This document shows positions 32,683 to 43,930 of a stretch of 64,000 nucleotides of DNA, piece by piece. Below the pieces are notes generated by a model, which saw only the letters and a list, made by a program, of their open reading frames with translations, did no database searches and was not told the DNA's origin. The position numbers and the translations under genes are program-made. Position 1 is the stretch's first letter; each line of letters begins with the position of its first letter. Source of the stretch: Cyanophora paradoxa (lineage: Eukaryota > Glaucocystophyceae > Cyanophorales > Cyanophoraceae); assembly GCA_004431415.1 (NCBI GenBank), contig QPMI01000104.1, forward strand, positions 124,001 through 188,000. The letters are read 5' to 3'.

Positions 32683-34525
32683 CTACGGGGAGAGGAGGGC
32701 CCGCATGCCCTCGTAAACTGTAAAGAAGATGGAGGACATGGGGGCGATGACGAGGACGCGCGGGCCGAGCCCCCGCAGCAGCGCCCCGGGGCCCTCCTCC
32801 GCCGCGATCCGAATTAGAGCCTCGGCCGGGCTCCCGTAGGGCGCGGGGGGCGCGTCCGCCGCGCTCTGGCCGGCGACCGGTGTGGGGGGCGGGGCCCTTC
32901 TGTCCTGCGCCATGATGCGCGTCTGCGGTCCGCAGTCAGGGATCGAGAGGGGGTACGCGATCAAGAATTCAAATTTAGATTCGAGTGCCTTGGCAACGTC
33001 CAGCGGGGTGGTCATCGCCGCGGCGATGGCGCCGGCTATCATCCCGAGGAGCAGCGAGTTCTCGTGCGCGAAGGCAAGCGCCGGCGCCGCCTTCAGGAGC
33101 TCGAAGGACGTCACTTGGATGGCGCGGAAGGGTACGTCGCGGAAGACCTGGGAGAAGAGCACGGGTTCGAATACGGGCGGAGAACGTTTCGGGCGGGGGG
33201 GGGGGGGGGGGGGGGGGGAAGCACCTGGATGCCGTACCCCTGATAGAGACCCAGCACCCCTTCAGACGCGAGGATCGAGCGAACCGCCTCTCCCGCCGAC
33301 TTGTAAATACCCGTCTGTGAGGAGGAGGGGGTACGTGAGAACGCGGTCGGGAAGCGGTACAGCGATTCAAGCCGCTACCTGCAGCCTCGTCTTCACGACC
33401 TCGCTGGGTACGACGATCACGCTCCCCGTCAGATCTCCCAAGGAGCCACAGACTGCTGGGGAGATGAGGGGTACTGGGCCATGGGGGGGGGGGTACGGGC
33501 ACGCACGGAGGAGGCAGGGGACTTGGAGTGCGGCCGGGCAGATGGGGAGGAGGGCGGATTTCTGCAAGGGGGGTCAAGGCGCGGGGGGCGGCCCGGGAGG
33601 GGTACAGGCACACACCAGGGTCTCGTAGACGGAAAAGGCAATGGCGGAGTATGGAACCTGTCCGATCATCGCGCCGTCGAGGCCTGCGAGGGGGGTACGC
33701 CTTCAAGAAAGGTCGCCCGGGTGGGCCAAAGACGCCAGGCCGCGGCCGACCTGCGTACAGGCCGCCGACGCCGCTCTCGCTCAGGACGCGCCGTAGCGCG
33801 TCTACGGCCGAGCGGCCGGAACGGCTCGCCTGAACTTTCGTCTTCACTGTGTCTGCGGCGTACCCGGCTGGCTCGGGCTCGCCCCGCGGCCCGCGCGGCA
33901 GCGCGCGGCTCACCGATTGGGTGGACAGCGCTGACGGCCAGCGCCCGCGCCGTCGCAGAGGCTATCATGTTTCCTGATTGAAAGATATGAGGGGAGGCGA
34001 CGAGTAGAAGCACAGCGGCGACGTCCCCACGCGCCCGCGCGCCCGCGCGCGGTCTATATCTAGAACTAGGGAAGATTGCGGCCAGGCGCTGGATTGGGGG
34101 AGCAGATCTAGCTTGCGCGCGATCAGCGGCCACGGCTGCCGCGGTCGAGAGACACGAAACCCGGTGCGAGGCACAGACGTACGTCGAGCGCGCGCACCGA
34201 CAAACGTCGGGTGCGGCTCGACGGGAGGGTGCGGGACTGCCGGATTCGCCCCCGCATCCGCAGGCCCGAACGACAGGGCCGACGCGGCTGCCGCGGCGCT
34301 CGCTGCAGATAGGAAGAGGCGCCGCCGCGAGACCGGCTGCTCCTCCGTGCGCGTCGTGCTGCCGGTCCCCGCTTCTGATCTGACGGCCGGTTCGGGCGCA
34401 CGGCTAGCTGGCCGGCGGGTCCGAATTCGAACGCGGAGACGCTGCTCCAACGAACCAGTGAAGAGCTCGCGCGCCTGGAGCTTGCCGGCAGCCGGAGCTG
34501 GAGCGGAGAACGCCACGGGCGCCAT
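32683..34525 (-). CDS. Mitochondrial carrier family protein, SAM-carrier type (copy A, first paralogue)
   Basis: Minus-strand exons carry the three SLC25 repeats with all signatures. First: AVHPI|DTVKTKVQASRSG, split by an intron within the motif. Second: VPSEVVKTRLQVA. Third: TTPLDVAKALESK. Helix pieces are DGAMIGQVPYSAIAFSVYET, VCGSLGDLTGSVIV, RDVPFRAIQVTSFELLK, LGMIAGAIAAAMT, and the end GALLRGLGPRVLVIAPMSSI...YEGMRALLSP. PSEVVK in repeat 2 and R-D/E-VPF in repeat 4 fit S-adenosylmethionine carriers (SLC25A26/SAMC type), which exchange SAM for S-adenosylhomocysteine across organelle inner membranes. The N-terminus (ATG 34525) has a long Ala/Arg/Ser-rich extension (LFLSAASAAAAASALSFG) that may target a plastid or mitochondrion. 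A head-to-head paralogue starts 162 bp away. Copy A is the better-preserved reading frame. Confidence 0.75.
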
Positions 34526-34687
34526 GATGCGACGGACACGGCTGAGCGTGCACCGCGCTAGCTACCTGGGCTGCTCAGGAAGTGCGCGGAAAGCGGCCAG
34601 TCAATTGGCGTCGTACCCCACCGCATCAAGCACTGGACGGCCGCGCGTGGACGAGCCTCGGCGGAGCGCCATCGGCGCGCCTTGACG
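34526..34687. promoter_or_regulatory. Short bidirectional promoter region between two carrier paralogues
   Basis: Only about 162 bp separate the start codons of the two divergent carrier genes, so they must share control sequence. No TATA-like element was seen. The same arrangement is kept at 47649-47811. Confidence 0.4.
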
Positions 34688-36807
34688 ATGAGCACGTTCG
34701 TGGGCGGCTGTGTGCCTGCCCAGCTGGGGTCACGTGCGGGCGCGGCCAGTTTCTTGGCGCGCGTGTGCCGCCGCAGCCGGCCAGCCAGGCAGCGCGGGCT
34801 CAGCGCGGCGCAACCTACAGGAGGCCAGTACGCATCCTCGCGTCGCACGGGCAGGAGGATGACCGCCCGGAGCCGCGCCGACCCGAGGAGCCCAACGCGC
34901 CCAAGAGCCCAGCACGGCGTTCGAAGGGCGGCCGATAGGAAGAAGACGCGCTTTCGCGGCGGCGTCCGCGGTCGCGGCGGCGTTTGCGGCGGCCGCGACG
35001 GCGGCGACCCCGCCAGCGGACGTGCCCGCGCACCCCGAGACGGACTGGCCGATCGCTTCGCAACTGCAGTCCGCGGCGACGGCCGCGGAGAGCGTTGCGC
35101 CGGCGCCCGAGGGCGACGCGGCGGACCCCGCGGCGGCCCGGCCGCGCCGGCGCCGCCCGACAAGCAAGCGAAGAAGCCGCCGAGGAGGCGGGGCGTGCAG
35201 GCGGCCTCCTCGGCGCTCACGCCGATCGGCCCGCTCGGGCAGGAGCCGACGATCGCTGAGGCGATCCTCTTCTCTCCCGCGCCGACCCCCACGCTCCTCG
35301 GTCGGCGCGGCGCCGCCCGCGTCCGAAGCATCGCCTGCCCGGCGGCCGACTGCTGACTCGCGCCCCGAACCGCAGCGAACATGTTCGCCAGTGGAGTTGC
35401 TCGGCTGGTGGCCATCTCGGCCACGCACCCGATCGGCGCGCCGCTCTCCCGCCGCCCGCCCGCCGCCCAGCCCGCGACGACAGCTGACCGCTCCGGCGCA
35501 GACACTGTGAAGACCAAAGTGCAGACGAGCCGCGGCGAGCCGCGCCCCGCGCTGGAAACGCTGCGGCTCATCGTGAAGCAGCAAGGAGTCACGGGGCTCT
35601 ACGCCGGCGAGTTCAATCCAGTACCCTGAGCCTCGAGGTCCCCCATCTGATACTGTACCCGGCAGGCCTCGACGGGACGATGATAGGGCAGGTGCCTTAC
35701 TCGGCCGTCGCCTTCGGCATCTACGAGTTCCTGGTACCCCCAGCCCGACATCCCTCCGTACCCGTACCCGTACCCGTTTGGTAACCCGTGCCCCGCAGAA
35801 GGAGCTCCTGGTCCGCAACTTCCCCCTCCCTCTTCGCGCACATCCTCTGCTACCTCGGTACCCCCTTACCCCATCAATCGCACCGTAACCCCGGTGGTCT
35901 GACCCGTACCCCGCCCCGCAGTCTGCGGCTCGCTGGGAGACCTCACCGGCTCGCTCATCGTCGTACCCAGCGAGGTCGTGAAGACGAGGCTGCAGGTAGC
36001 GGCTTGGATCGCTCTACCCCCTCCCGCCTGCGTTCTCACGTACACCCCCCCCCCTTCGTCAGGCGGGTACGTACGCAACGGCGAAGGAGGCGATCGATTC
36101 GATCCTGGAAGATACAGGATTCCGGGGCTTTTACGCCGGCTACTCCTCCCAGGTAGCCCCCCCCTCCCCCCCCCCCCCCCCCCCCTCCCCCGCTGCTTAA
36201 CCCCTTCTGACCACGTCCCCCGCAGCTCATTCGGGACGTGCCCTTCCGCGCCATCCAGGTACCCCCGCTCCCTTGCCTCTTCGTTTTTACAGTACCCCAG
36301 CCCTTTACAACCTGTACCCCCAGGCGACGGTCTTCGAGCTGCTGCGCCTCGCGCCCTCGCTGTGCGACAACATCCTCGCGATGGGTATGATCGCCGGGGC
36401 CGTCGCGGCCGCCCTCACTACCCCCCTGGACGTCGTCAAGGCGCGCCGCTGTACCCCTCCCGCGCAATTCGATCGATATCGGTCCGAGCTGATTTGATCC
36501 GGGCGGCCGTGGCAGACGCGCCTTATGGCACAGGACCCGCACGCGGCGCCGCCCACGCCGGCGCCCGACGGCGCCCCGCGGGACCCGGCCCCCTACCGTG
36601 GACCCATCAACGTCCGCCCGCCCGAGCCCGCCCGCCCGGGCTCATCTGAGCTTCGTTCGCTTCGGGCAGGCGCTGGTCCGGATCGCCGGGGAGGAGGGCC
36701 CCGGGGCGCTGCTGCGGGGGCTCGGCCCGCGCGTCCTCGTCATCGCCCCCATGTCCTCCATCTTCTTCGCCGTCTACGAGGCCATGCGCGCCCTCCTCTC
36801 TGCCTGA
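34688..36807 (+). CDS. Mitochondrial carrier family protein, SAM-carrier type (copy A, second paralogue)
   Basis: The core reads NMFASGVARLVAISATHPI|DTVKTKVQTSRGEP, LIVKQQGVTGLYAG, DGTMIGQVPYSAVAFGIYEF, VCGSLGDLTGSLIVVPSEVV and KTRLQVA, SILEDTGFRGFYAGYSSQ, LIRDVPFRAIQ, ATVFELLRLAP, MIAGAVAAALTTPLDVVK, and ALVRIAGEEGPGALLRG to FFAVYEAMRALLSA, TGA 36805-36807. It is a close paralogue of the minus-strand gene beside it. Introns are short and most start GTACCC and end GCAG. The N-terminal extension contains RRAFAAASAVAAAFAAAATA, possibly a targeting region. In this copy the extension is broken relative to unit B by single-base losses in C runs (near 34905 and 35137), most likely consensus errors. 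Confidence 0.7.
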
Positions 36808-37095
36808 GCTGCGGCCTGAGATCATCGGACTTGGAGGGGCCTGATCATGACCGGCACCGGCCGCGGCTCGCGCTGCTGGCTGCCCTAGTTCTCCCAGGCC
36901 TAGCTCTCGAGAGCTCGTGCCACCCCGTGTCCGTGCGATTGTACCATACGCTGTTAGATTAACTGTACCATCATGTGCTAGCGCAGTCCCTGTGCGTACA
37001 AGGCTGCTTCGAACTTCGGAATGCAAAGCTACGAGACTGTAGTTCAGGCCACGCAAAAGGGGAAAAGGAGAAGGGGGTGTGGAAGGAAGGGGGCG

Positions 37096-39256
37096 TCAGG
37101 AACAGAGGTAGGCGCCCTTGAAGCATCTCTCGACGTCCATGGCGACCCTGCACGTGGGGCAGGGCGGGGCCGGCGGCGCCGCGCCGCCCCCCGGCCGCCG
37201 CGCCACATGTACGGCCACGTGGTCGTCGAAGCACGGGTCGCACAGGGTGATGTGCTTGCACGGCACGATGAGCACCGAGCTGGCGGGGGCGTGAGCGTGG
37301 GGTGGAGGCGAGGGCCGAAGGGGGGGCGGGCCGGGGCGCTGACCGGCGGCGGTCCATGCAGATGACGCAGCGCGTGTCCTGCAAGTCGCGCGTCGCCTCC
37401 GCCGCGCGCGCCTCCGCCAGCGCTGACGCGACGGCCACCGCCCCGCCGCCAGCCGCTCCTGCGCCCGCTGCAGCTCCGCCGCCGACAGGCCCGCGAGGGC
37501 GGCGGGGCCGACGGGCGCGCTGTCCGCCAGCCGCGCCCAAGCGCCGCCGCCCGCGCCTCCTGCGCGGCTGCGCGTGCCTCCGCCTGCCGAGCCTCCGCCA
37601 CGGCCTGCTCCGCCCACCCTCCGCCTGCCCGCCCGCGCATCCGCCTGCCGCGCTTCCGCCATGGCCTGCTCCACCCAGCCCTCCGCCCGTGCTGCTCTCG
37701 CCTCCGCTTGCTGCGCCTCCGCCACGGCTTGCTCCGCCCACCCTCCGCCTGCTGCGCCCGCGCCTCCGCTTGCCGTGCTTCCGCCATGGCCTGCTCCACC
37801 CAGCCCTCCGCCTGCTCCGCCCTGCGCTTCGCCTCCGCTGACTGCTTTTCCGCCTCCGCGGCGCGGCGCTCGGCCCGCTCGACGGCCGCCGCCGCCTCAT
37901 TCGCCACACGGTCCGCGGCGCTCGCCGCGGCCGCGGCCGCCCGCCGCGCCTCCGCCGCCGCAGCGCCAGGGCCCCTCGCCGAGCGCGGACGCCGGCGCGG
38001 GGCCCGCCGCCACCGCCGGCAGGGCTGCCGGAGCGCCCGAAGGGCCGCCAGCGGGAGGTGAGGAGCTCAAGCTTGCGGATGCAGGGCGGGCTCCGGTGGC
38101 GCTGCCGAACCGCTCCGCCGCAGGGTGGCCCAATAGGCCCGCTCCCTTTCGAGGGAAAAGACCGCCCTCACTCGATCTGAAGGAGCTACCAAAGCACCAC
38201 CGCTGCCAATGCCACTGCTGCTGCTGCTGCTGCTGCTGCCGCCGCCCCGCTGCTAGCGCCGCCACCGCCGCCGCTATGGCTGCTGCTGCTGCTCGACTGC
38301 GCTGGGGCTTCGGGCCCCGACGGGTCGGCCGCAGGGCCGCCAACAGCATGGGGCGACCCAGTGTCTGCAGGCGCCGAGGCGCGCCCCGCTGGCGCTGCAG
38401 AATCGCGCTCTATGGCGTTCCGGGGCGCCGGCCGGCGGGAGGCCCAAAATTCCGTCTCCTGCTCCAGAGAATGCCGGCTGCTGCTACCGAACCAGCTGCC
38501 CACTTGCGCTGCTCCCGTGCGCGGCCCCGGATCGGAGTGCCGCCCCGTTGAGCTGGATCCATCCTTCGTCGAGCGCAGGCCTCAGCATACGCGGACGCAC
38601 GAGCAGCCGGCCGGCGCACCGGTGCCGTACGCGTGGGGCGCCGGGGCTCGCTGGTCGCGGCCTCCTCGTCGCGCGCCTTCCGCTTCTTCTTCCTGCCTTG
38701 ATCGCAAGCAATTGCAAGAGGCTCATTGCCCTCCTCGAAACATCCAAGATCCTTGAGCCAGACGAGCTGCCGCAGCCGGCTCAAGCGCAGCGCGATGGCG
38801 GCAGCGGAAAGAATCACCTCTGACTGGCTTTTGTCGAACTTCACAGTTACGAGGCCGGTATCGCCTGATTTGCACTTCACTGTCCCCGTCTGACCTGCCG
38901 GCGCCACGTTCGTTTGGTGCATGCGGATCGCGCGCGCCGTTGAGCATCGTACCTGCACGAAAGCCGCGAAGGGCTATGACCCTATCGCCGAATCGCGAGG
39001 GCAACACAGCCTCGACGTCCTCCTCGGGCACCAGCACCTCAGATTCCTGTTGCGAGCGAAGAACGACTCGATTCAGTTCCACCAGGTTCAGGGAACGACT
39101 CGACGAGCTCGACGCGCATTCCAGACGCACCTCTGCGATGTCCACGATGCTCATGGCGCCGTTGATGCCCGTGCGGGCGACCCTCCCAGAGCGCCAACCG
39201 GACTCAGCGGTCCAGTACCGCACGAAGGTTCGCGGCGGCAGCTCGACGCGCGGCAT
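37096..39256 (-). CDS. RING-finger protein with Ala-rich coiled coil (copy A, frame broken)
   Basis: Same gene as 50237-52406. The 5' exon (MPRVELPPRTFVRYWTAESG, ATG 39256) and the RING exons (RCVICMDRR near 37370; VPCKHITLCDPC near 37260; CPTCRVAMDVE near 37140) are intact. In between, the coiled-coil region is split over three frames because single C or G residues are missing in runs (for example near 37443, 37545 and 37615) compared with unit B. These are probably sequencing errors rather than mutations, but if real this copy would be inactive. Confidence 0.6.
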
Positions 39257-39405
39257 CTGAGGCCGCGGGCTAAGGTGGCGATCGATCCGGAGGCTGCGGA
39301 GCTGTGCGTTGCGTTTGAACCAACTGGTTCCGGTTCGAATCCTGAGCTTGCCCTTCACCTCGCCCTTGACGGCAGCGAGGCGCGAGGCCTAAGCGCGCGT
39401 TGACG

Positions 39406-40599
39406 ATGAGTATGGCGGAGGTTACGTGCGGCCGCGGCGCCGGCCAGTTGCTTGGGCGCGCGTGTGCCGCCGCGGCAGGCTGGCGCAACCTACAGGAGGC
39501 CAGTACTAGTGCGAGTCTTCTCGTCGCAGGGTCAGGAGGATGACCGGCCGGAGCCGCGGCGGCCCGAGGAGCCCAGCGCGCACCAGGAGCCCAGCACGGC
39601 GTTTGATGCGCGGCCGATAGGAAGAAGACGCGCTTTCGCGGCGGCGTCCGCGGTCGCGGCGGCGTTTGCGGCGGCCGCGACGGCGGCGACCCCGCCAGCG
39701 GAGGTGCCCGCGCACCCCGAGACGGACTGGCCGATCGCCTCGCAACTGCAGTCCGCGGCGACCGCCGCGGAGATCTAGAGCGTCGCGCCGGCTCCCGAGG
39801 GCGATGCGGCGGACCCCGCGCGGCGGCTCCGGCCGCGCCGGCGCCGCCCGACAAGCAAGCGAAGAAGCCGGCGAGGAGGCGGGGCGTGCAGGCGGCCTCC
39901 TCGGCGCTCACGCCGATCGGCCCGCTCGGACAGGAGCCCACGATTGCTGAGGCGATCCTCTTCTCTCCCGCGCCGACCCCCACGCTCCTCGGTCGGCCCG
40001 GCGCCGCCCCGCGCACCGAAGCGTCGCCTGCCGGCTGCTGACTGCCGACTCGCGCCCCGAACCGCAGCGAACATGTTCGCCAGTGGAGTTGCTCGGCTGG
40101 TGGCCATCTCGGCCACGCACCCGATCGGCGCGCCGCACTCCCGCCCGCCCGCCCGCCGCCCAGCCCGCGACGACAGCTGACCGCTCCGGCGCAGACACTG
40201 TGAAGACCAAAGTGCAGACGAGCTGCGGCGAGCCGCGCCCCGCGCTGGAAACGCTGCGGGTCATCGTGAAGCAGCAAGGAGTCACGGGGCTCTACGCCGG
40301 CGAGTTCAACCCTAGTTCAACCCTGTACCCCTGCTCCCCAATCTGATCGTGTTCCCGGCAGGCCTCGACGGGACGATGATAGGGCAGGTGCCTTACTCGG
40401 CCGTCGCCTTCGGCATCTACGAGTTCCTGGTACCCCCCGAAGACCCCTCCGTACCCGTACCCCGTACCCCCTCTGGTAACACCCCTACCCCGCAGAAGGA
40501 GCTCCTGGTCCCGCAGCTTCCCCCCTCCCTCTTCGCGCACATCCTCTGCTACCTCGGTACCCCTTACCCCTCCTTCGCACATGTACCCCCGGTGGTCTG
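39406..40599 (+). pseudogene. Third carrier copy, disrupted (unit A)
   Basis: A diverged copy of the second carrier paralogue: MSMAEVTCGRGAG start, the same RRAFAAASAVAAAFAAAATA stretch, NMFASGVARLVAISATHPI, DTVKTKVQTSCGEP, GQVPYSAVAFGIYEF. Two lesions are visible. A 6-bp ATCTAG insertion puts an in-frame TAG at 39776-39778. The gene also stops at 40599, where the LINE poly(A) end (read as poly-T) abuts intron sequence ending GGTGGTCTG. No exon after the fourth helix remains. It also has substitutions against the intact paralogue (for example SCGEP for SRGEP), so it is an older duplicate than unit A versus unit B. Confidence 0.8.
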
Positions 40600-43500
40600 T
40601 TTTTTTTTTCAGTAATCCCTAGTGTATTAGGGACTGGTGCCCCAAGTTGACAAACAGCTAATGCTATCTGCCTACCCTAGGCCTAGGCCTACAAACACAC
40701 GACAAGTCTAGCTTACCTCCCCCTATTGGGTCTCCAGCTAGACTAACCCCGAGGAATCTCCCTACTGCGAGCCCTACCCCTAAGGCCACTCTTGCGGCCC
40801 TCGGTGGGCCTCCCCAGCGGCCGCGCGAGCGCGGCCATTGGGGGGTGGGTTGGGGTGGGGAGCTGGGGCCGGAGAGTTTATTGGGGCAGGGCCCGGAGGA
40901 TTTATTGCGCACCGCCTCTGCGGTGCGAGCGCCGCCGGGCGCGGGCCCCGGGGAGGGTTGGGCCCCCCATCCGGCGGCGGGTCCCGCCCTGCAGGCTGCC
41001 AGCGGCGTGGCAGCCTGCACCTGCGCGGGCGGGACCGGACCTGGCGCGGGCAGGCAGGCCACGCCCGAGGGCCTGCTCTCCTCCAGGAGTGGGCCTCTCA
41101 AGCGCGAGCGTGGCGTCAGCCCGGCGCGCGCGGGCAGGGAGTGCACACTTTGGGCTCAGGGTCTGTAGCCCAGCGGGGAGAGGCCGAAGATGAGGAGGGA
41201 CTGGATGAGGTCGCCGCGGTGGAGCAGGGGTGGTACCTTGGGGGCAGAGAAGGGGTACGGGGCTCGGTGGAGGCGGCGGTGACGGCCCAGGGGTGTAGGC
41301 AGAGGGACATCGGTCTGGGGCGGGAGTGCCTCGGGGTGGAGCTGGCGCGCGCGGCGGAAAACTCGAATGGGGCGGTGGTGCGGGACCGAGGGCGGTGCCG
41401 GCGGTGGTGGGGGCCCGGCGGCGGGGGCGCGGGGCTGGCGGGGCGGGGCCGGTCTTGCGGTTCGACGGGTGACGGCGGTGTGGGGGGTCAGAGAGGTTCA
41501 CCGAGGCGGGGGGTCCGGGGGGGCGGTCCTGTGGATCAGGGGCTGGGACAGCCGGACCTGCACGTCGGGCTCCGCGGTCTCCACGTGCAAGAAGATTGTT
41601 GCGGGCGGAGGTGAAGCCGGCCGAGTCACGGAGGGCGGCCAGCTCACGCTCGCGGCGCGTGAGGCGGCGGGTAGCGGGGCTGGCTGCGGGGAGGGGAGGA
41701 GGCTGGGGTGTGGGGGGAGGGGCTGGGGGGAAGGGGGGAGACGGGGCCGGGGGACGGTGGAGGGCCGGTCGGCGGGCGAGGGGAGGGGCCGGGGTGGCGG
41801 AGGTCCGCTGGGGCGGGGCGGCGGGAGTCCGGAGGGGAGGGGCAGTTGCGAGTCGGGCCGGGGAGAACGGGGAGAGACCGACCGCGGACCGGAAGTAGGA
41901 TTGGAGGGGGCGCATCGCCACGGTCGTCCCTCTGCCGCGGCCTTTGCCGCGGCCCTTACCGGGTCGAGCTGTGCCGGCACCTAGTCGGGAGGAAGGGCCT
42001 GTCGCCTCCGGTCGGCCTGTCGGAGGTGGGCGAGGCGAGGCGGGGGGCGGGCGGGCGTGGGGGGGCGGGGGTCCGGGCTCGCGGCGGCGGGGTGGAGCCG
42101 GAGCCGGAGGGGCTGGGGCGGACCTCTGGGCCGGTCCGGGTGCTGGGGCCGTTGGCTTGTGGCTAGGATTCGGGTGAGGATGAGGCTGCGCCAGTGGGCG
42201 CAGCACCGGCTGCTGCCATCGAAGGGCGAGTTGGGGTCCGTGAGCGCGTCTTCTTGGCCCGGACCAGGGCGTCTGCCAGGGCACAGACAATTACACCGCA
42301 GCTGAAGCGGTCCCGTTGTTCGGGATGGGTACCTGGTGGCCGATGCAAGCGGCCAGGCGGTGGGGTCGTCTGAGGGAGGTTGCGTTCCCGGCGCTCGAGC
42401 TGGAGCCAGCGGAGAATCGGGGCCAGCTTCTCTCGAGCCGACTCTGCGTTTGGCAGGTTGTAGGCATCATAGAGTTCGGCTCGACGGTCACGTACGTGGA
42501 TCGCAGCGAAGGTCCAGTGGCCCGGTGAGTGGATCGGGAAGAGCAGAACATCGAAGTCGAACGGGCTGACCCCGCGGGCTACCAGCTTGTTGTGAAGGCG
42601 CTGGGGCCTCGGCCTGGCGCGGAGAGGTTAGGGTACTCAAGCGAGTCAAAGATTAGTGGACGGCGGGCCAGGGCAGGGAGTTGGGCGAGGAGGGCGAGGT
42701 AGAAGACAACGGTCTCGTCGTCTAACCAGGTCTCACCATTGAGCCGACTGAGAGATCTCCTTGTGACGTTGATGCTGCCCGAGGTACCGAGCAGCGGCGA
42801 GGAGATCTGTCGGAGTACTTCCTGCGCAGGCTTTAGCGGGCCGGGTCGGGTCTGTGCCCACGCTAGGCGGACCTCTTCGGACGGCGGCAGGGGGGCCACG
42901 GGCTGGGCTGCGGCGGGTCGGGGCCGCGGGCAAGGGTGAGTGCCGGGCTCCTGCGGGTGAGGCGCTGGGGGCTCAGGGGGGTGGAGGGTTAAGCTGGGGG
43001 CTGAGCTCACGGGAGGGGCGTCCGATCGCGAGGTTGCTTTGAGGTTCGTGGGCGGGCTGTGCGGGCTGTCTGCGGCGACATTCATCAGGTCATGGGCGTC
43101 GGGCGGGGAGGGCGGGCAAGCTGGACGGTCTGTGCTCGACCGGCCTACTGCTGAGTGCGCATCGCGCGCTGGCGCTGCCGTCGGCTGGAGACGGGCGCGT
43201 TCCGGTACGCTTGGGGGTACCGGAATACTACTGACCAGCACTACGGGTGCGGGCTGCGGGTTCGGGTCCGGCTGAGGGCGTGTCTCCCGGCGCGGCGGCT
43301 TCTTCGGCGGGCCGCGGGTCTGTTGCTGGCGGGGTCGGGGCGCCGTCAGAGTCCGACGCGTGAGGCCACAGCGGCGCTGCCAGGCTTGGACGTCCGAGTT
43401 TCGCGCCTGCCAAATCTCCTGGAGCCCCGTCACAAGTACATCAAAGATCCGTTCGCGCATTTACGAGCAGCGGGGGCGCGAACATGAAGGTACTCGAGGG

Positions 43501-43793
43501 CCGGGACCAGACTGCGGGGAGGAGCAGCCGGACGGACAGGCGGGGCGAGTCGTGCGAGAGGTCGGTGAAAAGGGCCTGTCCGTGAGTCAGCCAGCGGGAG
43601 GGGGAGCCGTAGAGACAGGCACGGAGGTGGGGGGGTACAGGCCCGGGTCGCGAGCGTTCGTGCACGGTCTGACGCCAGCGGCGTTCGTCAGCGAGGGCGA
43701 AGGCGGGAAATAGGTCGCGGAGGAACAGGCCGTCCGACTTCAGGCCGTCCGGGAGCTCGTACCTCGTTGCGGCCGACTTTAGTCTCTGCGTGG
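40600..43793 (-). mobile_element. Non-LTR retrotransposon, 3' fragment (unit A)
   Basis: The element is in minus orientation: its poly(A) tail is the T run at 40600-40609. It matches 53749-56966 and includes the 3' stem-loop (40980-41036) and the Ulp1-type peptidase region (Cys codon 42298-42300; His codon 42517-42519). It breaks off at about 43793 at the start of unit B, so endonuclease, RT and RNase H parts are absent. Long Pro/Arg-rich frames over 40900-42290 are low-complexity and I do not treat them as separate genes. Confidence 0.85.
40980..41036. repeat. Compound stem-loop in the LINE 3' region (unit A)
   Basis: Same structure as 54137-54193: outer arms GGTCCCGCCC and GGGCGGGACC, inner arms TGCAGGCTGCCA and TGGCAGCCTGCA around a 6-nt loop. 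Confidence 0.85.
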
Positions 43794-43930
43794 CAAATCG
43801 ACGTGCAAGCCGGTGGCGTCGAGGACCCGAGGTCCGTTCCGCGGCCGTCGGAGACGCGCTAGAAATGTGCTAGCACGCCTCTAGAAGCGCCCGCCGGCGT
43901 CGCACGGGGTCTGACGCATTCTGGCCGTAG

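Larger units (their letters stand above)
30647..43793 (+). repeat. Segmental duplication, unit A (about 13.15 kb)
   Basis: From CAAATCGACGTGCAAGCC near 30647 to the junction at about 43793, the sequence reappears in the same order and orientation as 43794-56966. The offset is about 13,140-13,175 bp, drifting through small indels. In the stretches compared by eye, differences are nearly all gains or losses of a single base in G or C runs. The unit holds a C2-GYF gene, two carrier genes, a RING gene, a carrier pseudogene and the 3' part of a LINE. Confidence 0.9.

Noticed and set aside
40902-42290. 462-codon Pro/Arg-rich frame on the minus strand
   Set aside because: It lies in the G-rich 3' part of the LINE, is low-complexity, and runs in a different frame from the Ulp1 motifs. 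Only short pieces (for example RRERELAALRDSAGF) look coding.
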